Part shown: in pieces, positions 46,447 to 55,619 of the stretch
Numbering within the stretch: position 1 is the stretch's first letter
Layout of the letters: every line of letters starts with the position of its first letter
Origin: Flavobacterium sp. TAB 87
Lineage (GTDB): Bacteria; Bacteroidota; Bacteroidia; Flavobacteriales; Flavobacteriaceae
Reading direction: 5' to 3'
NCBI RefSeq assembly: GCF_001529295.1
Contig: NZ_LLWK01000038.1
Span: forward strand, 434,001-498,000
Length of the DNA stretch: 64,000 nucleotides
Program-made: the position numbers and the translations under genes
The notes under the pieces: generated by a model
Seen by the model: the letters and a program-made list of their open reading frames with translations, nothing else
What the model was told of the DNA's origin: nothing
Database searches by the model: none

Positions 46447-48545
46447 TGAGCATAAAAAATATAAATGTTGCCTTAATTGGTAATCCCAATGTTGGTAAAA
46501 CATCTGTTTTTAATCAATTAACTGGTCTGAATCAACAAGTTGGTAATTATCCCGGAATTACTGTCGAAAAAAAGATGGGATTCTGCAAATTAACCAACAA
46601 CATCAAAGCCAATATTTTAGATCTACCAGGAACGTACAGCTTAAATGCGAGTTCTATGGACGAAAGTGTGGTGATTGAATTGTTGTTGAATAAAAACGAC
46701 AAACTTTTTCCGGATGTTGCTTTGGTAGTGACTGATGTAGAAAATCTGAAACGAAATTTACTGCTTTTTACACAAATTAAAGATTTAGAAATTCCGACGA
46801 TCTTAGTCATTAACATGGCAGATCGAATGAAGCAAAAAGGAATTACCTTAGAAATTGACATTCTTGAAGAGCGATTGAACACCAAAATTGCGTTGGTAAG
46901 TTCTCGTAAAGGACTGGGAATTGAAGCCCTAAAAGAGTTGATTGTTTCGTACAAAACCCTTCCGCACAAACCGTGTTTGAATGCTTCAAATATAGATCCC
47001 GAATATTTTGCAAAGTTACAAAAAACATTTCCCAACCAATTGTTGTACAAATTGTGGTTAGTAATAACGCAGGATGTGAATTTTTTAAAGCTAGAGCGTA
47101 ACGAAATTCGCAGTACGTTTACGCGATCACACTCGGATTTAAAGCGTTTGCAACAAAAAGAAACCGTTAAAAGATACCAATTTATAAATGAAGTTTTAAA
47201 AGACGGAATGCAAGTTGACTCTAGTGCTGCAACCGATTTTAGATCTAAATTAGACCGTGTCCTCACGCACAAATTCTGGGGATATATTATTTTCTTTATG
47301 ATTTTGGCGGTTATTTTTCAGTCCATTTTTGCTTGGTCTGCTATTCCGATGGATTTTATCGATGCGACTTTTGCTGATTTAAGTGCTTTTGCTGCAGATA
47401 AATTACCAACAGGTATTTTGACCGATTTAATTTCGCAAGGAATTATTCCAGGTATCGGCGGAATATTAATTTTTATTCCACAAATTGCCTGCTTGTTTTT
47501 ATTTATCTCAGTACTCGAAGAAAGTGGTTACATGAGCCGTGTAGTCTTTTTGATGGATAAAGTGATGCGTAAATTCGGTTTGTCAGGTAAAAGTGTAGTG
47601 CCTTTAATTTCGGGAACAGCTTGTGCGATTCCGGCAATTATGGCAACGCGAAACATTGAAAATTGGAAAGAACGTTTGATAACAATTTTGGTCACGCCGT
47701 TCACGACTTGCTCCGCTAGATTACCTGTTTATGCGATTATAATCTCGTTGGTTATTCCAGACGAACGCGTACTCGGTATTTTAAATTTACAGGGATTAAC
47801 CTTAATGTTGCTGTATTTACTAGGTTTCGGAATGGCAATTTTGTCCTCGTATCTCCTAAATATCATTCTTAAAATAGACGGTAAAACGTATTTTGTGGTA
47901 GAAATGCCCAATTACAAATTGCCTTTATTGAAGAACGTTCTTATTAATGTGGTCGAAAAAACCAAGGCGTTCGTTTATGGTGCAGGTAAAATTATATTAG
48001 CGATTTCGGTAATATTGTGGTTCTTGGCTTCATACGGCCCGGGAGCGTCATTTAATAATGCCGAGAACATCGTTAAAGAGCGTTTTCAAGGACAAAATCT
48101 CACTCAAGATGATATTGAACATGAAATTGCTTCGCAGAAAATAGAAAATTCTTATATCGGAATTATGGGGCACGCCATTGAACCAGCTATTGCACCGTTG
48201 GGTTACGACTGGAAAATTGGTATTGCCATCATCAGTTCTTTTGCAGCGCGTGAAGTATTTGTTGGAACTTTGGCCACTATTTATAGTGTAGGCGGAACCG
48301 ATAATGAAGCTACAATTAAAAGCAAAATGCAAGAAGAAGTGAATCCGGTGACGGGCGAGAAGATCTTTAATTTTGCAAGCGGAATTTCGTTATTATTGTT
48401 CTATGCCTTTGCACTGCAATGTGCTAGTACGTTAGCTATTACCAAAAAAGAAACGAATTCATGGCGTTGGCCAATGATTCAGTTGGTATTAATGACTGGA
48501 TTTGCATACATAACGGCATTAATTGCCTACCAACTTTTAAGCTAA
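46446..48545 (+). CDS. feoB: ferrous iron transporter B
   Basis: Inner-membrane Fe2+ transporter with a cytoplasmic G domain. The 699-residue protein has G1 GNPNVGKT at residues 12-19, the G3 motif DLPGTYSL near 60, a G4-like NMAD near 122, a helical guanine-dissociation region, then the membrane part with two Gate motifs (IPQIACLFLFISVLEESGY, then GTACAIPAIMATRNIENWKE). AAREVFVGTLATIY and FALQCASTLAITKKE are also typical. The length is normal for Bacteroidota FeoB without extra domains. A 38-residue FeoB-associated protein follows five bases after it. Control by ferric uptake regulator is likely from biology, but I could not identify a Fur box. Confidence 0.95.
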   Translation: MSIKNINVALIGNPNVGKTSVFNQLTGLNQQVGNYPGITVEKKMGFCKLTNNIKANILDLPGTYSLNASSMDESVVIELLLNKNDKLFPDVALVVTDVENLKRNLLLFTQIKDLEIPTILVINMADRMKQKGITLEIDILEERLNTKIALVSSRKGLGIEALKELIVSYKTLPHKPCLNASNIDPEYFAKLQKTFPNQLLYKLWLVITQDVNFLKLERNEIRSTFTRSHSDLKRLQQKETVKRYQFINEVLKDGMQVDSSAATDFRSKLDRVLTHKFWGYIIFFMILAVIFQSIFAWSAIPMDFIDATFADLSAFAADKLPTGILTDLISQGIIPGIGGILIFIPQIACLFLFISVLEESGYMSRVVFLMDKVMRKFGLSGKSVVPLISGTACAIPAIMATRNIENWKERLITILVTPFTTCSARLPVYAIIISLVIPDERVLGILNLQGLTLMLLYLLGFGMAILSSYLLNIILKIDGKTYFVVEMPNYKLPLLKNVLINVVEKTKAFVYGAGKIILAISVILWFLASYGPGASFNNAENIVKERFQGQNLTQDDIEHEIASQKIENSYIGIMGHAIEPAIAPLGYDWKIGIAIISSFAAREVFVGTLATIYSVGGTDNEATIKSKMQEEVNPVTGEKIFNFASGISLLLFYAFALQCASTLAITKKETNSWRWPMIQLVLMTGFAYITALIAYQLLS

Positions 48546-48549
48546 AATT

Positions 48550-48666
48550 ATGATTCAAGAAATTATAGCCTTTGTCATTCTAGCCTTCGCACTTCTTTTT
48601 TTGATTAAGAAATTCTTCTTTAAATCTAAAAAAAAGAAAAGCGGCGATTGTAATGATTGTCATTAG
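48550..48666 (+). CDS. FeoB-associated Cys-rich small membrane protein
   Basis: A 38-residue protein too short for usual gene finders. It starts four bases after the feoB stop codon. One hydrophobic segment (residues 4-19, EIIAFVILAFALLFLI) is followed by KKFFFKSKKKK and a metal-ligand-like tail GDCNDCH. That layout, one helix, a basic patch and a terminal Cys-x2-Cys-His, fits the FeoB_associated family found after feoB in many Bacteroidota and Firmicutes. A role in Fe2+ uptake alongside FeoB is inferred from position; the ligands may bind iron. Confidence 0.8.
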   Translation: MIQEIIAFVILAFALLFLIKKFFFKSKKKKSGDCNDCH

Positions 48667-48704
48667 TACAAGCCAGTGTGGATAATACTTAGACTAACAA
48701 AACA

Positions 48705-49448
48705 ATGTTTAGACACCGAGGAAAGACAAGAACATTAAACCACAATAAAAAAATTGCTTCTTTACTTTCGTGTGTGGCAGGAATTGTAAACGTTGTCGGG
48801 TTTTTATCGGTGCAGCGGTTAACTACAAATGTAACGGGACACTTTGCGTTTTTTGTAGATGAGGTTTTTAAGCTTAATTTTTCTGAAAGTTTTATTTACT
48901 TTTTTTACATCTTGTTCTTCTTCTTGGGTTCTTTTTTTTCCAGTCTATTAGTCGAAATTATTACCTTAAAAAACGAACGATTTATATTTGTTATTCCAAC
49001 ACTGATTGAAAGTGTTATTTTGTTTGCGATTGCATTTTTGGGTCACATTCTCATAAAAGACAACCCAAATTTAATAGCGTTTAGTTTGCTTTTTGCCATG
49101 GGATTACAAAACTCACTGGTCACACGAATTTCCAACGCAGTCGTGAGAACGACCCACTTGACAGGACTTTTTACCGATTTAGGAATCGAACTTTCTCAAT
49201 TATTTTTCTACAAACAAAAAGAGCAACAAGTCAAGCTGATCTCTACTATTAAACTACGCTTGCGCATTATTCTCTTTTTCTTTTTCGGAGGTTTACTTGG
49301 CGGAATTTTATATCCTTATTTCAGTTTTTATGTTTTACTTATACCAGCGTTTATGTTAATTATGGGCTTGTATTATGATACTTTGCGATTTAAACTGTTG
49401 CATTGGAAACGAAATTACAATCTGAAAGACAAAAGATCGTACCATTAA
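48705..49448 (+). CDS. DUF1275 (YoaK) family membrane protein
   Basis: A 247-residue inner-membrane protein with about six transmembrane helices. LLSCVAGIVNVVGFLSVQ followed by TTNVTGHFAFFVDEVF is the N-terminal signature of DUF1275, and LFAMGLQNSLVTRISNAVVR with THLTGLFTDLGIEL is the mid-protein one. Function is not established for the family. The C-terminus is cytoplasmic-basic (KLLHWKRNYNLKDKRSYH). It lies 38 bases after the FeoB-associated gene and could be read from the feo transcript, although no functional link is known to me. Confidence 0.82.
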   Translation: MFRHRGKTRTLNHNKKIASLLSCVAGIVNVVGFLSVQRLTTNVTGHFAFFVDEVFKLNFSESFIYFFYILFFFLGSFFSSLLVEIITLKNERFIFVIPTLIESVILFAIAFLGHILIKDNPNLIAFSLLFAMGLQNSLVTRISNAVVRTTHLTGLFTDLGIELSQLFFYKQKEQQVKLISTIKLRLRIILFFFFGGLLGGILYPYFSFYVLLIPAFMLIMGLYYDTLRFKLLHWKRNYNLKDKRSYH

Positions 49449-49601
49449 ATAATGGTTTCTTTATAACCAATCATACGCTGCAGTGCTAATCTTCGGTAAA
49501 AAATAGCGGTAAAAGTTGCTTTCTTTTGTGAGCGTAAAATCCATTTTATTTTAAAAAATGTATATATTGCTTCTCTAATTCTAACCTTCAATTATACTAA
49601 A

Positions 49602-49679
49602 ATGAGAAACAGTAAATACACCAAATACGTAGCCATCGCGTTAATCGTTTTGTTCTTAGTTACTAGTTTAATGGTATAA
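49602..49679 (+). CDS. possible 25-residue single-helix peptide
   Basis: A very short ORF with start ATG and stop TAA. It encodes MRNSKYTKYVAIALIVLFLV and five more residues (TSLMV): a basic N-terminus and a hydrophobic helix, like small membrane peptides. It lies alone in a 336-base gap and is followed 23 bases later by a strong terminator, so something here is transcribed as a unit. It may be a real micro-gene, or the region may be a small RNA with the ORF by chance. Confidence 0.4.
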   Translation: MRNSKYTKYVAIALIVLFLVTSLMV

Positions 49680-49702
49680 ACTATACTAGTATACAATAAA
49701 TT

Positions 49703-49743
49703 TAAACACCTAGCTCGCGTTTTATAATGCGAGTTAGGTGTTT
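49703..49743 (+). terminator. strong terminator after the 25-codon ORF
   Basis: AAACACCTAGCTCGC (49703-49717) pairs with GCGAGTTAGGTGTTT (49729-49743), with one G-T type mismatch pair and a ten-base AT loop. The arms provide the A and T runs for both directions. Confidence 0.75.
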
Positions 49744-49784
49744 GTATTAGTAATGGAATACGTGGATCACTTAAAAAATGTACA

Positions 49785-50324
49785 ATGAAAGTATTTGCAG
49801 AAACCGAAAGATTTATTTTAAGAGAATTACTTCCGAGCGATGTGGACGGAATGTTCGAATTGGATGCTGATCCTGAAGTTCATAAATATTTAGGAAATAA
49901 AACAGTTTCAATCAAAGACGAGTCTGCTGTAATTATTAGTACCATTAGACAGCAGTATTTGGATTACGGCATTGGAAGATGGGCTGTAGTGGATAAGAAA
50001 ACAAAAGAATTTGTGGGTTGGTGCGGAATTAAATTTATAACTGAAGAAACGAACAATCATAAAGACTTTTACGATATCGGCTATCGATTACAGAAACGGT
50101 TTTGGGGAAAAGGAATTGCAACTGAAACGGCTTCGGCCTGTTTAAAATACGCTTTTGAAGAACTCGATTTTAAAGAAGTCTACGCTTTAGCTGCTGTTGA
50201 TAATGCGGGATCGAATAAAATTCTAAAAAAAATTGGAATGCGATTTATCGAAAATTTCGATTACCACGGTGAAGATGAGAACTGGTACAGAATCGAAAGG
50301 AAAGATTTTTTAAAAAAAGAATAA
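49785..50324 (+). CDS. GNAT family N-acetyltransferase
   Basis: A 179-residue RimJ/RimL-like acetyltransferase. It opens ERFILRELLPSDVDGMFELD, has FVGWCGIKFITEE in the core, DIGYRLQKRFWGKGIATE as the acetyl-CoA-binding region, and AAVDNAGSNKILKKIGM near the end. This subgroup is often annotated only as acetyltransferase of unknown substrate. It stands alone between the small-ORF terminator and the fumarase gene. Confidence 0.87.
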   Translation: MKVFAETERFILRELLPSDVDGMFELDADPEVHKYLGNKTVSIKDESAVIISTIRQQYLDYGIGRWAVVDKKTKEFVGWCGIKFITEETNNHKDFYDIGYRLQKRFWGKGIATETASACLKYAFEELDFKEVYALAAVDNAGSNKILKKIGMRFIENFDYHGEDENWYRIERKDFLKKE

Positions 50325-50528
50325 CCATTGATTTATAAGTGCAGCTTATAGTTAAGAGTGCAATCTAAACAATTGGTATTCATAAAACTTAACTGTTTTT
50401 ATTTTAATAGTTTTGAATAGTGCGATAACATAAAACAGTGCCATTTCTATAGCTTTAGGCTTTCTAATTTGGTAATAATTTAGACTCATCCCATTGGTGA
50501 AAATCCGACCTAAGGAGCTTATTTTTTT

Positions 50529-50536
50529 TATATTTG
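50529..50536 (+). promoter_or_regulatory. putative -7 box of the fumarase gene
   Basis: TATATTTG, 15 bases before the ATG, matches the Bacteroidota -7 consensus. No TTG lies 17-23 bases upstream, so the -33 part is not supported. The leader would be only about 10 bases. Confidence 0.35.
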
Positions 50537-50551
50537 TGAAAATTAAAAATA

Positions 50552-52156
50552 ATGATAGATTTTATATACCAAGATCCGTATCCGATCTTAAAAGACGATA
50601 CCGAATACCGAAAAATCACTTCTGATTTTATAAAAGTAGAACAATTGGGCGATCGCGAAATTGTAACCGTTGATCCCAAAGGTTTAGAGTTATTAGCCGA
50701 AGAAGCATTTACCGACGTTTCGTTTATGTTGCGTACGTCACACTTGCAAAAGCTGAGAAAAATTTTAGACGATCCCGAAGCAACAGATAACGATCGTTTT
50801 GTAGCCTATAATTTATTGCAAAATGCTAGTGTTGCTGCCGAAGGTCAATTGCCAAGCTGTCAAGATACAGGAACAGCGATTGTGATGGGTAAAAAAGGAG
50901 AAAACATATATACTGGAGTTGATGATGCTGAGTGGTTGAGTAAAGGTATTTTTAACACCTATCAAAAACGCAACTTACGCTATTCTCAAATTGTGCCGAT
51001 CTCGATGTTCGAAGAAAAAAACTCGGGTTCTAATCTTCCGGCACAAGTTGATATTTATGCTAAAAAGGGAGCGTCTTACGAGTTTTTATTCATGGCAAAA
51101 GGAGGTGGTTCGGCCAACAAGACCTTTTTATATCAAAAAACAAAATCGTTATTAAACGATAAAGCAATGGACGAATTTGTCCGTGAAAAAATAAAGGATT
51201 TAGGAACGTCTGCTTGCCCACCCTATCATTTAGCCTTGGTAATTGGCGGAACTTCTGCTGAAGCGAATTTAGCGGCTGTTAAAAAGGCTTCTGCAGGTTA
51301 TTTCGATCATTTGCCAACTTCAGGAAATATGGCCGGACAAGCTTTTCGCGATATCTTGTGGGAAGAGAAAGTACAGCAAATTTGCCAAGAAAGTGCCATT
51401 GGAGCACAATTTGGAGGAAAATACTTTACACACGACGTACGTGTCATTCGTTTACCGCGTCACGCTGCTTCTTGTCCAGTTGGTTTAGGCGTTTCTTGTT
51501 CGGCCGATCGAAACATTAAAGCAAAAATTAATAAAGACGGAATCTTCTTGGAACAATTAGAAGTGAATCCGAAACAATTTTTACCAGAGACCGCACCCCA
51601 TTTAGAAGCGCCTGTTGAAATTGATTTGGATCAGCCGATGGCAGAAATACTGGCGAAATTGAAACAATACCCAATTAAAACACGTTTAAAATTGAATGGT
51701 ACTGTGATCGTAGCACGTGATATTGCTCATGCAAAAATTCAAGAATTACTAGACGCTGGAAAACCAATGCCAGACTATTTTAAAAATCACCCTGTGTATT
51801 ACGCAGGTCCAGCGAAGACACCAGAAGGAATGGCGTCTGGAAGTTTTGGACCAACTACTGCAGGGCGTATGGATGTATATGTAGATGAGTTTCAAAAGAA
51901 TGGTGGAAGTATGATTATGCTAGCCAAAGGAAATCGCTCGACACAAGTAAAAGAAGCTTGTAATAAGTATGGTGGATTTTATTTGGGATCTATTGGCGGA
52001 CCCGCAGCCATTCTAGCTCAAGACAACATTGTAAAAGTAGAAGTGGTTGATTTTGAAGAATTAGGAATGGAAGCCGTTCGTAAAATTACGGTAAAAAATT
52101 TCCCAGCATTTATTATCACAGATGATAAAGGAAATGACTTCTTTGAGAATTTATAA
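50552..52156 (+). CDS. class I fumarate hydratase (4Fe-4S)
   Basis: Citric-acid-cycle enzyme that interconverts fumarate and malate, using an oxygen-sensitive 4Fe-4S cluster. The 534-residue length fits the fused alpha-beta class I form of FumA/FumB type. Cysteine-bearing motifs for the cluster are visible in [30 protein letters not shown] and [13 protein letters not shown]. Further family features are [39 protein letters not shown] and [17 protein letters not shown]. The protein starts [17 protein letters not shown], close to the usual start. It is monocistronic with a terminator 28 bases after the stop. Confidence 0.93.
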   Translation: MIDFIYQDPYPILKDDTEYRKITSDFIKVEQLGDREIVTVDPKGLELLAEEAFTDVSFMLRTSHLQKLRKILDDPEATDNDRFVAYNLLQNASVAAEGQLPSCQDTGTAIVMGKKGENIYTGVDDAEWLSKGIFNTYQKRNLRYSQIVPISMFEEKNSGSNLPAQVDIYAKKGASYEFLFMAKGGGSANKTFLYQKTKSLLNDKAMDEFVREKIKDLGTSACPPYHLALVIGGTSAEANLAAVKKASAGYFDHLPTSGNMAGQAFRDILWEEKVQQICQESAIGAQFGGKYFTHDVRVIRLPRHAASCPVGLGVSCSADRNIKAKINKDGIFLEQLEVNPKQFLPETAPHLEAPVEIDLDQPMAEILAKLKQYPIKTRLKLNGTVIVARDIAHAKIQELLDAGKPMPDYFKNHPVYYAGPAKTPEGMASGSFGPTTAGRMDVYVDEFQKNGGSMIMLAKGNRSTQVKEACNKYGGFYLGSIGGPAAILAQDNIVKVEVVDFEELGMEAVRKITVKNFPAFIITDDKGNDFFENL

Positions 52157-52183
52157 GAATATCGAATAGCTCATATAACAACG

Positions 52184-52217
52184 AAACCGCCTAAATTTTA
52201 CTTTAGGCGGTTTTTTT
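52184..52217 (+). terminator. terminator of the fumarase gene
   Basis: AAACCGCCTAAA (52184-52195) and TTTAGGCGGTTT (52202-52213) form a 12-bp perfect stem followed by more T. It stands between convergent genes and is better suited to the plus strand. Confidence 0.85.
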
Positions 52218-52235
52218 ATAATTCAATTATTTTTA

Positions 52236-52664
52236 TTATTTCAAAGTACTCTGAAAATAAGCTTCAATTCCAGCTAATTCTGCATCAGTCATTGCTTTAG
52301 TAACCGGAAAGTTTGTTTTCATTACCTCATACTGACTTGGATCAACAATAGGTTCTCCTTTACCTAGTAAAAACGTTACCATATTAGCGTTTTTATCTTT
52401 GTAAATTTGAGCAATTTCTTTGATACTTGGTCCAATTACTTTTTTGTCTACTTGGTGACAAGTGTAACAATTCCCTTTTCCTTCCACAATAGATTTTCCT
52501 AAAGCTTCTGGAGTCATTACCTCAGCTGTTGCTTCTGGAGTTACTTCGGTTGTTGTTTCCGTTGGTGCTTCTGTTGCCGTTCCTGTACCGAACGATTCAT
52601 TTGAAGATTCTTTTTTGCAAGAAACAATTGCAAAAAACGCTGCTGCTAAAATTATTTTTTTCAT
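52236..52664 (-). CDS. small cytochrome c lipoprotein
   Basis: A 142-residue monoheme cytochrome c. The ATG at 52664 gives a short signal peptide with lipobox IVSC (Cys16), so the protein is likely a lipid-anchored electron carrier; the longer ORF from 52688 would add eight residues before it. A Thr/Glu-rich linker (about residues 25-50) leads to the heme site Cys66-Tyr-Thr-Cys69-His70 in GNCYTCHQVDKKVIGPS. Met115 is the probable sixth ligand. The fold ends MTDAELAGIEAYFQSTLK as in c551/c552-type proteins. It would carry electrons to a terminal oxidase or other reductase. It lies downstream of hemB but 261 bases away. Confidence 0.88.
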   Translation of the reverse strand: MKKIILAAAFFAIVSCKKESSNESFGTGTATEAPTETTTEVTPEATAEVMTPEALGKSIVEGKGNCYTCHQVDKKVIGPSIKEIAQIYKDKNANMVTFLLGKGEPIVDPSQYEVMKTNFPVTKAMTDAELAGIEAYFQSTLK

Positions 52665-52925
52665 TTTTTTATAGTTTACCAACCTCATTTTTTCAAGGTT
52701 GAGTTTGACACTGGTTTAATAAAGATTATTAATCTTTGAATAAGACTTTCAGTAATTTACACTAAAATAATGTGCTGAAATTTTTATTTTCAATCCTCAA
52801 AAAAATCTACTTTATCAGATAAAGTTAATATTTTATTTGAAATAATCTTTGTTTTGGTATGATTAAGAGGTTTCTCTGTTTCGTTATTTTATTTAAATTT
52901 CGAATGAAATCGATTGTAAAAAACA

Positions 52926-53924
52926 TTATTTTTTATTCAAAAGAATAGCAGCTTCTTTCGCAAAATAGGTCGAAATTAATGTTGCACCCGCTCTTTTAAT
53001 ACACATTAATTGCTCCATCATAATTTGATCGTTGTCTAACCAACCTCTTTCTGCTGCCGCTTTAATCATTGCATATTCTCCAGAAACATGAAAAACGGTT
53101 ACTGGCACGTTTACGGCGTTTTTAACTTCTCTAACAATATCTAAATAAGCAATTCCAGGTTTTACCATTACCATGTCTGCTCCTTCTTCTACGTCCCAAA
53201 TGGCTTCCTTAATGGCTTCTAGCCGGTTGGCGTAGTCCATTTGATATGTTTTTTTATCTTTAGGAACAATCACTTCTGATTTTTTAGGCGCACTGTCTAA
53301 AGCATCACGAAACGGACCGTAAAATGCCGAAGCGTATTTAGCCGAATAACTCATAATACCCACATTTATATATCCTGCAGCATCCAAACCTTCGCGTAAG
53401 CGCAATACACGACCATCCATCATGTCGCTTGGAGCTACGAAATCAGCGCCAGCTGCTGCATGAGAAACGGCCATTTGTACCAAAGCCGCAACGGTACTAT
53501 CATTTTCTACATCCCCATCGGCAATTATGCCGTCGTGACCATAAACCGAATAAGGATCTAATGCAACGTCTGGCATTACGATCATTTCGGGACATGCTTT
53601 TTTAATAGCACGTATCGTGTTTTGCATTAATCCATCCGGATTCCAAGCTTCTTTTCCAGTATTGTCTTTTAAGTCCTCGCTTACTTTTACATAAATATTT
53701 ACAGCACGAATTCCTACAGCGTATAATTCTTTTACTTCTTCTATAGTTAAATCCAACGAACGTCTAAAAATTCCAGGCATCGAAGCAACTTCTATTTTTA
53801 CATTTTCTCCTTCTGCAACGAACATCGGAAACATAAAGTCAGACGGACTTAAACTGGTTTCGCGAACTAAACTTCGTATGGATTCATTGGTTCTTAATCT
53901 GCGACCTCTGTGTAATGGAAACAT
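52926..53924 (-). CDS. hemB: delta-aminolevulinic acid dehydratase (porphobilinogen synthase)
   Basis: Second step of the C5 tetrapyrrole pathway after ALA formation: joins two 5-aminolevulinate molecules into porphobilinogen in the cytoplasm. The 332-residue protein starts RGRRLRTNESIRSLVRETSL and contains the metal and active-site regions ADFVAPSDMMDGRV and GADMVMVKPGIAYLD, each with a family lysine/arginine site. The DPYSVYGHDGI segment lacks the cysteine triad of the zinc-dependent form, so it is probably the Mg2+-type enzyme. It is the last hem gene of the cluster and is 356 bases from hemF, with its own possible -7 box. Confidence 0.95.
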   Translation of the reverse strand: MFPLHRGRRLRTNESIRSLVRETSLSPSDFMFPMFVAEGENVKIEVASMPGIFRRSLDLTIEEVKELYAVGIRAVNIYVKVSEDLKDNTGKEAWNPDGLMQNTIRAIKKACPEMIVMPDVALDPYSVYGHDGIIADGDVENDSTVAALVQMAVSHAAAGADFVAPSDMMDGRVLRLREGLDAAGYINVGIMSYSAKYASAFYGPFRDALDSAPKKSEVIVPKDKKTYQMDYANRLEAIKEAIWDVEEGADMVMVKPGIAYLDIVREVKNAVNVPVTVFHVSGEYAMIKAAAERGWLDNDQIMMEQLMCIKRAGATLISTYFAKEAAILLNKK

Positions 53925-54054
53925 ATTTTTGAATTTTATATTTTGAATTTATAAGATGAAAAGCTGCTATATTCCTGCTATATCTCGTTATAAATTTTAT
54001 TGTTTTTAGGGTAATTTTATTTTGAATGTAAATTTTTACACTATTTTAGAATAA

Positions 54055-54062
54055 CAAAGTTA
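54055..54062 (-). promoter_or_regulatory. possible hemB -7 box
   Basis: On the minus strand TAACTTTG fits TAnnTTTG, about 130 bases before the hemB start. No clear TTG partner was found. hemB could thus be transcribed separately from hemF. Confidence 0.3.
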
Positions 54063-54241
54063 GACAAAATTGAACTAATTGTAGCTGATAAAAATCATAA
54101 TCAGACTTCAGTTTTAAAGATTTTGAAGGTTCAATTTGAAGTGACTTTTTTAAAGTAAAATTTTGTTTTGATTGATACTTATTTTTTGGAATCGCTTAAA
54201 TTTCAAAGAAATAAGATAGTTTATGTACTAGCGGTAAAACG

Positions 54242-54269
54242 CAAATCCGTAGCGAGTTCTAAGGATTTG
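54242..54269 (-). repeat. stem-loop after hemF
   Basis: CAAATCC (54242-54248) pairs with GGATTTG (54263-54269), 11 bases after the hemF stop codon. The T-run on the minus strand is weak (CGTTTTA), so it may be a weak terminator. The remaining part of the hemF-hemB gap (53925-54241) shows no gene. Confidence 0.4.
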
Positions 54270-54280
54270 TTTATTTTAAA

Positions 54281-55183
54281 TTACAACCAATCAATTGGAT
54301 TTTCTAATAGTTGAATTAATTTTTCTTCGTGACTTCCCACTTCCGGATGATGATCATAAACCCATTGCACGTGCGGAGGCAAGGACATTAAAATACTCTC
54401 AATTCTTCCGTTAGTTTTTAAACCAAATAAAGTGCCTTTGTCATGAACTAAGTTAAACTCTACATAACGACCACGACGAATTTCTTGCCATGTTTTGTTT
54501 TCAGGAGTATAAGCTACTGCTTTTCTTTTTTCTACAATTGGCACATAAGCTTCTAGAAAACTATTTCCAACTTCCGAAACAAAGTTGAACCAATCTTCCA
54601 TGCTAGTTTCTGGAGTTGCTTTGCAATAATCAAAGAATAAGCCTCCAATTCCGCGGGCTTCGTGACGATGTGCATTCCAGAAATAATCGTCACATTGCTT
54701 TTTATATTTAGGATAAAATTCGGGGTTGTGTTTGTCGCACGCCGTTTTACACGTTTGGTGAAAATGTTCGGCATCTTCTTCAAACAAATAATAGGGTGTT
54801 AAATCTTGTCCACCACCAAACCACGAGTTAATTACGGTTCCGTTGTCGTCGTACATCTCAAAATAGCGCCAATTGGCATGCACTGTGGGCACCATCGGAC
54901 TTTTAGGATGAATCACTAAACTCAGTCCGCAAGCAAAGAAATCGGCTTCTCCAACGCCAAACATCTTTTGCATGGCTTCCGGTAATTTTCCGTGAACAGC
55001 AGATATATTCACTCCGCCTTTTTCAAAAACGTTTCCATTTTCGATGACACGTGTTCTTCCGCCTCCGCCTTCTGGGCGATCCCAAAGATCTTCGCGAAAT
55101 TTAGCTTGACCCTCAACGGCTTCTAATCCTGCTACGATTTGGTCTTGTAAGTTTTGTATGTATGCGTAAAATTTATTTTTCAT
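54281..55183 (-). CDS. hemF: oxygen-dependent coproporphyrinogen III oxidase
   Basis: Oxidative decarboxylation of coproporphyrinogen III to protoporphyrinogen IX using O2. The 300-residue length is typical. Family blocks are in order: EDLWDRPEGGGGRTRVIENG, VFEKGGVNISAVHG, ACGLSLVIHPKSPMVPTVHA, SWFGGGQDLTPYYLFEED, HRHEARGIGGLFFDY and RRGRYVEFNLVHDKGTLFGL. This enzyme needs oxygen and shows that at least this branch is aerobic. It overlaps orf127 by four bases, so the two are translationally coupled. Confidence 0.96.
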   Translation of the reverse strand: MKNKFYAYIQNLQDQIVAGLEAVEGQAKFREDLWDRPEGGGGRTRVIENGNVFEKGGVNISAVHGKLPEAMQKMFGVGEADFFACGLSLVIHPKSPMVPTVHANWRYFEMYDDNGTVINSWFGGGQDLTPYYLFEEDAEHFHQTCKTACDKHNPEFYPKYKKQCDDYFWNAHRHEARGIGGLFFDYCKATPETSMEDWFNFVSEVGNSFLEAYVPIVEKRKAVAYTPENKTWQEIRRGRYVEFNLVHDKGTLFGLKTNGRIESILMSLPPHVQWVYDHHPEVGSHEEKLIQLLENPIDWL

Positions 55184-55563
55184 TGTAGTTTCACTTTAGC
55201 AGAAGTGATTTTAGTGTTAATTCCGAATGAAAACGTAGCACTTTCAGTTTGAATGTGTTCGTAAAGTGCCAATGCTTTTGCGGTAAATTGGAACTGATTT
55301 TCTTTCGATAGAAAAATCAAGACATCAGCAAACTGCTCTTTTTGATTCCAGTCGAGATGGCATCTTGAGAGTAAAGTGATCATTTCATTGGGTTCTGATT
55401 CAATAAGCGTTTCTAGACTTAAACCAAAATTTTTTAGTTGACCGTCAATTTCACTGAGATCTTCAAAAATCCAATATTTTGGCACAAATGTAAGTGAATG
55501 CAATATGCGTAGCGTGTTCTCAATTCGGGTGCTTTCTTCGTCTCTTAAACCTTTGTTTAGCAT
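55180..55563 (-). CDS. conserved-looking protein of unknown function (orf127) in the hem cluster
   Basis: A 127-residue soluble protein that I do not recognise. There is no signal peptide, membrane segment or motif of a known enzyme. The N-terminal half is acidic and probably helical (ESTRIENTLRILHSLTFVPK), the middle includes MITLLSRCHLDWNQKEQFAD, and the end is beta-rich (SFGINTKITSAKVKLQ). It sits between hemE and hemF, 56 bases from the first and overlapping hemF by four bases, so it is coupled to hemF. A link to late heme synthesis or its regulation is inferred only from position. Confidence 0.7.
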   Translation of the reverse strand: MLNKGLRDEESTRIENTLRILHSLTFVPKYWIFEDLSEIDGQLKNFGLSLETLIESEPNEMITLLSRCHLDWNQKEQFADVLIFLSKENQFQFTAKALALYEHIQTESATFSFGINTKITSAKVKLQ

Positions 55564-55573
55564 GGCTTTAATT

Positions 55574-55612
55574 TAAAAATTCCTGCAAGGCTTTTAAACT
55601 TTGCAGGAATAT
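55574..55612 (-). terminator. terminator-like hairpin between hemE and orf127
   Basis: ATTCCTGCAA (55579-55588) pairs with TTGCAGGAAT (55601-55610). On the minus strand the stem is followed by TTTTT. It lies inside the run of hem genes, so it could be an attenuator that lowers orf127-hemF expression. Confidence 0.55.
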
Positions 55613-55619
55613 ATTTTTC

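Noticed and set aside
46547..47272. 241-codon leftward ORF
   Set aside because: It is antisense to the G domain of feoB, which has all expected motifs.
52680..52701. Small hairpin upstream of the cytochrome c gene (CAACCT / AGGTTG)
   Set aside because: Only six base pairs with a ten-base loop; common by chance in this AT-rich DNA.
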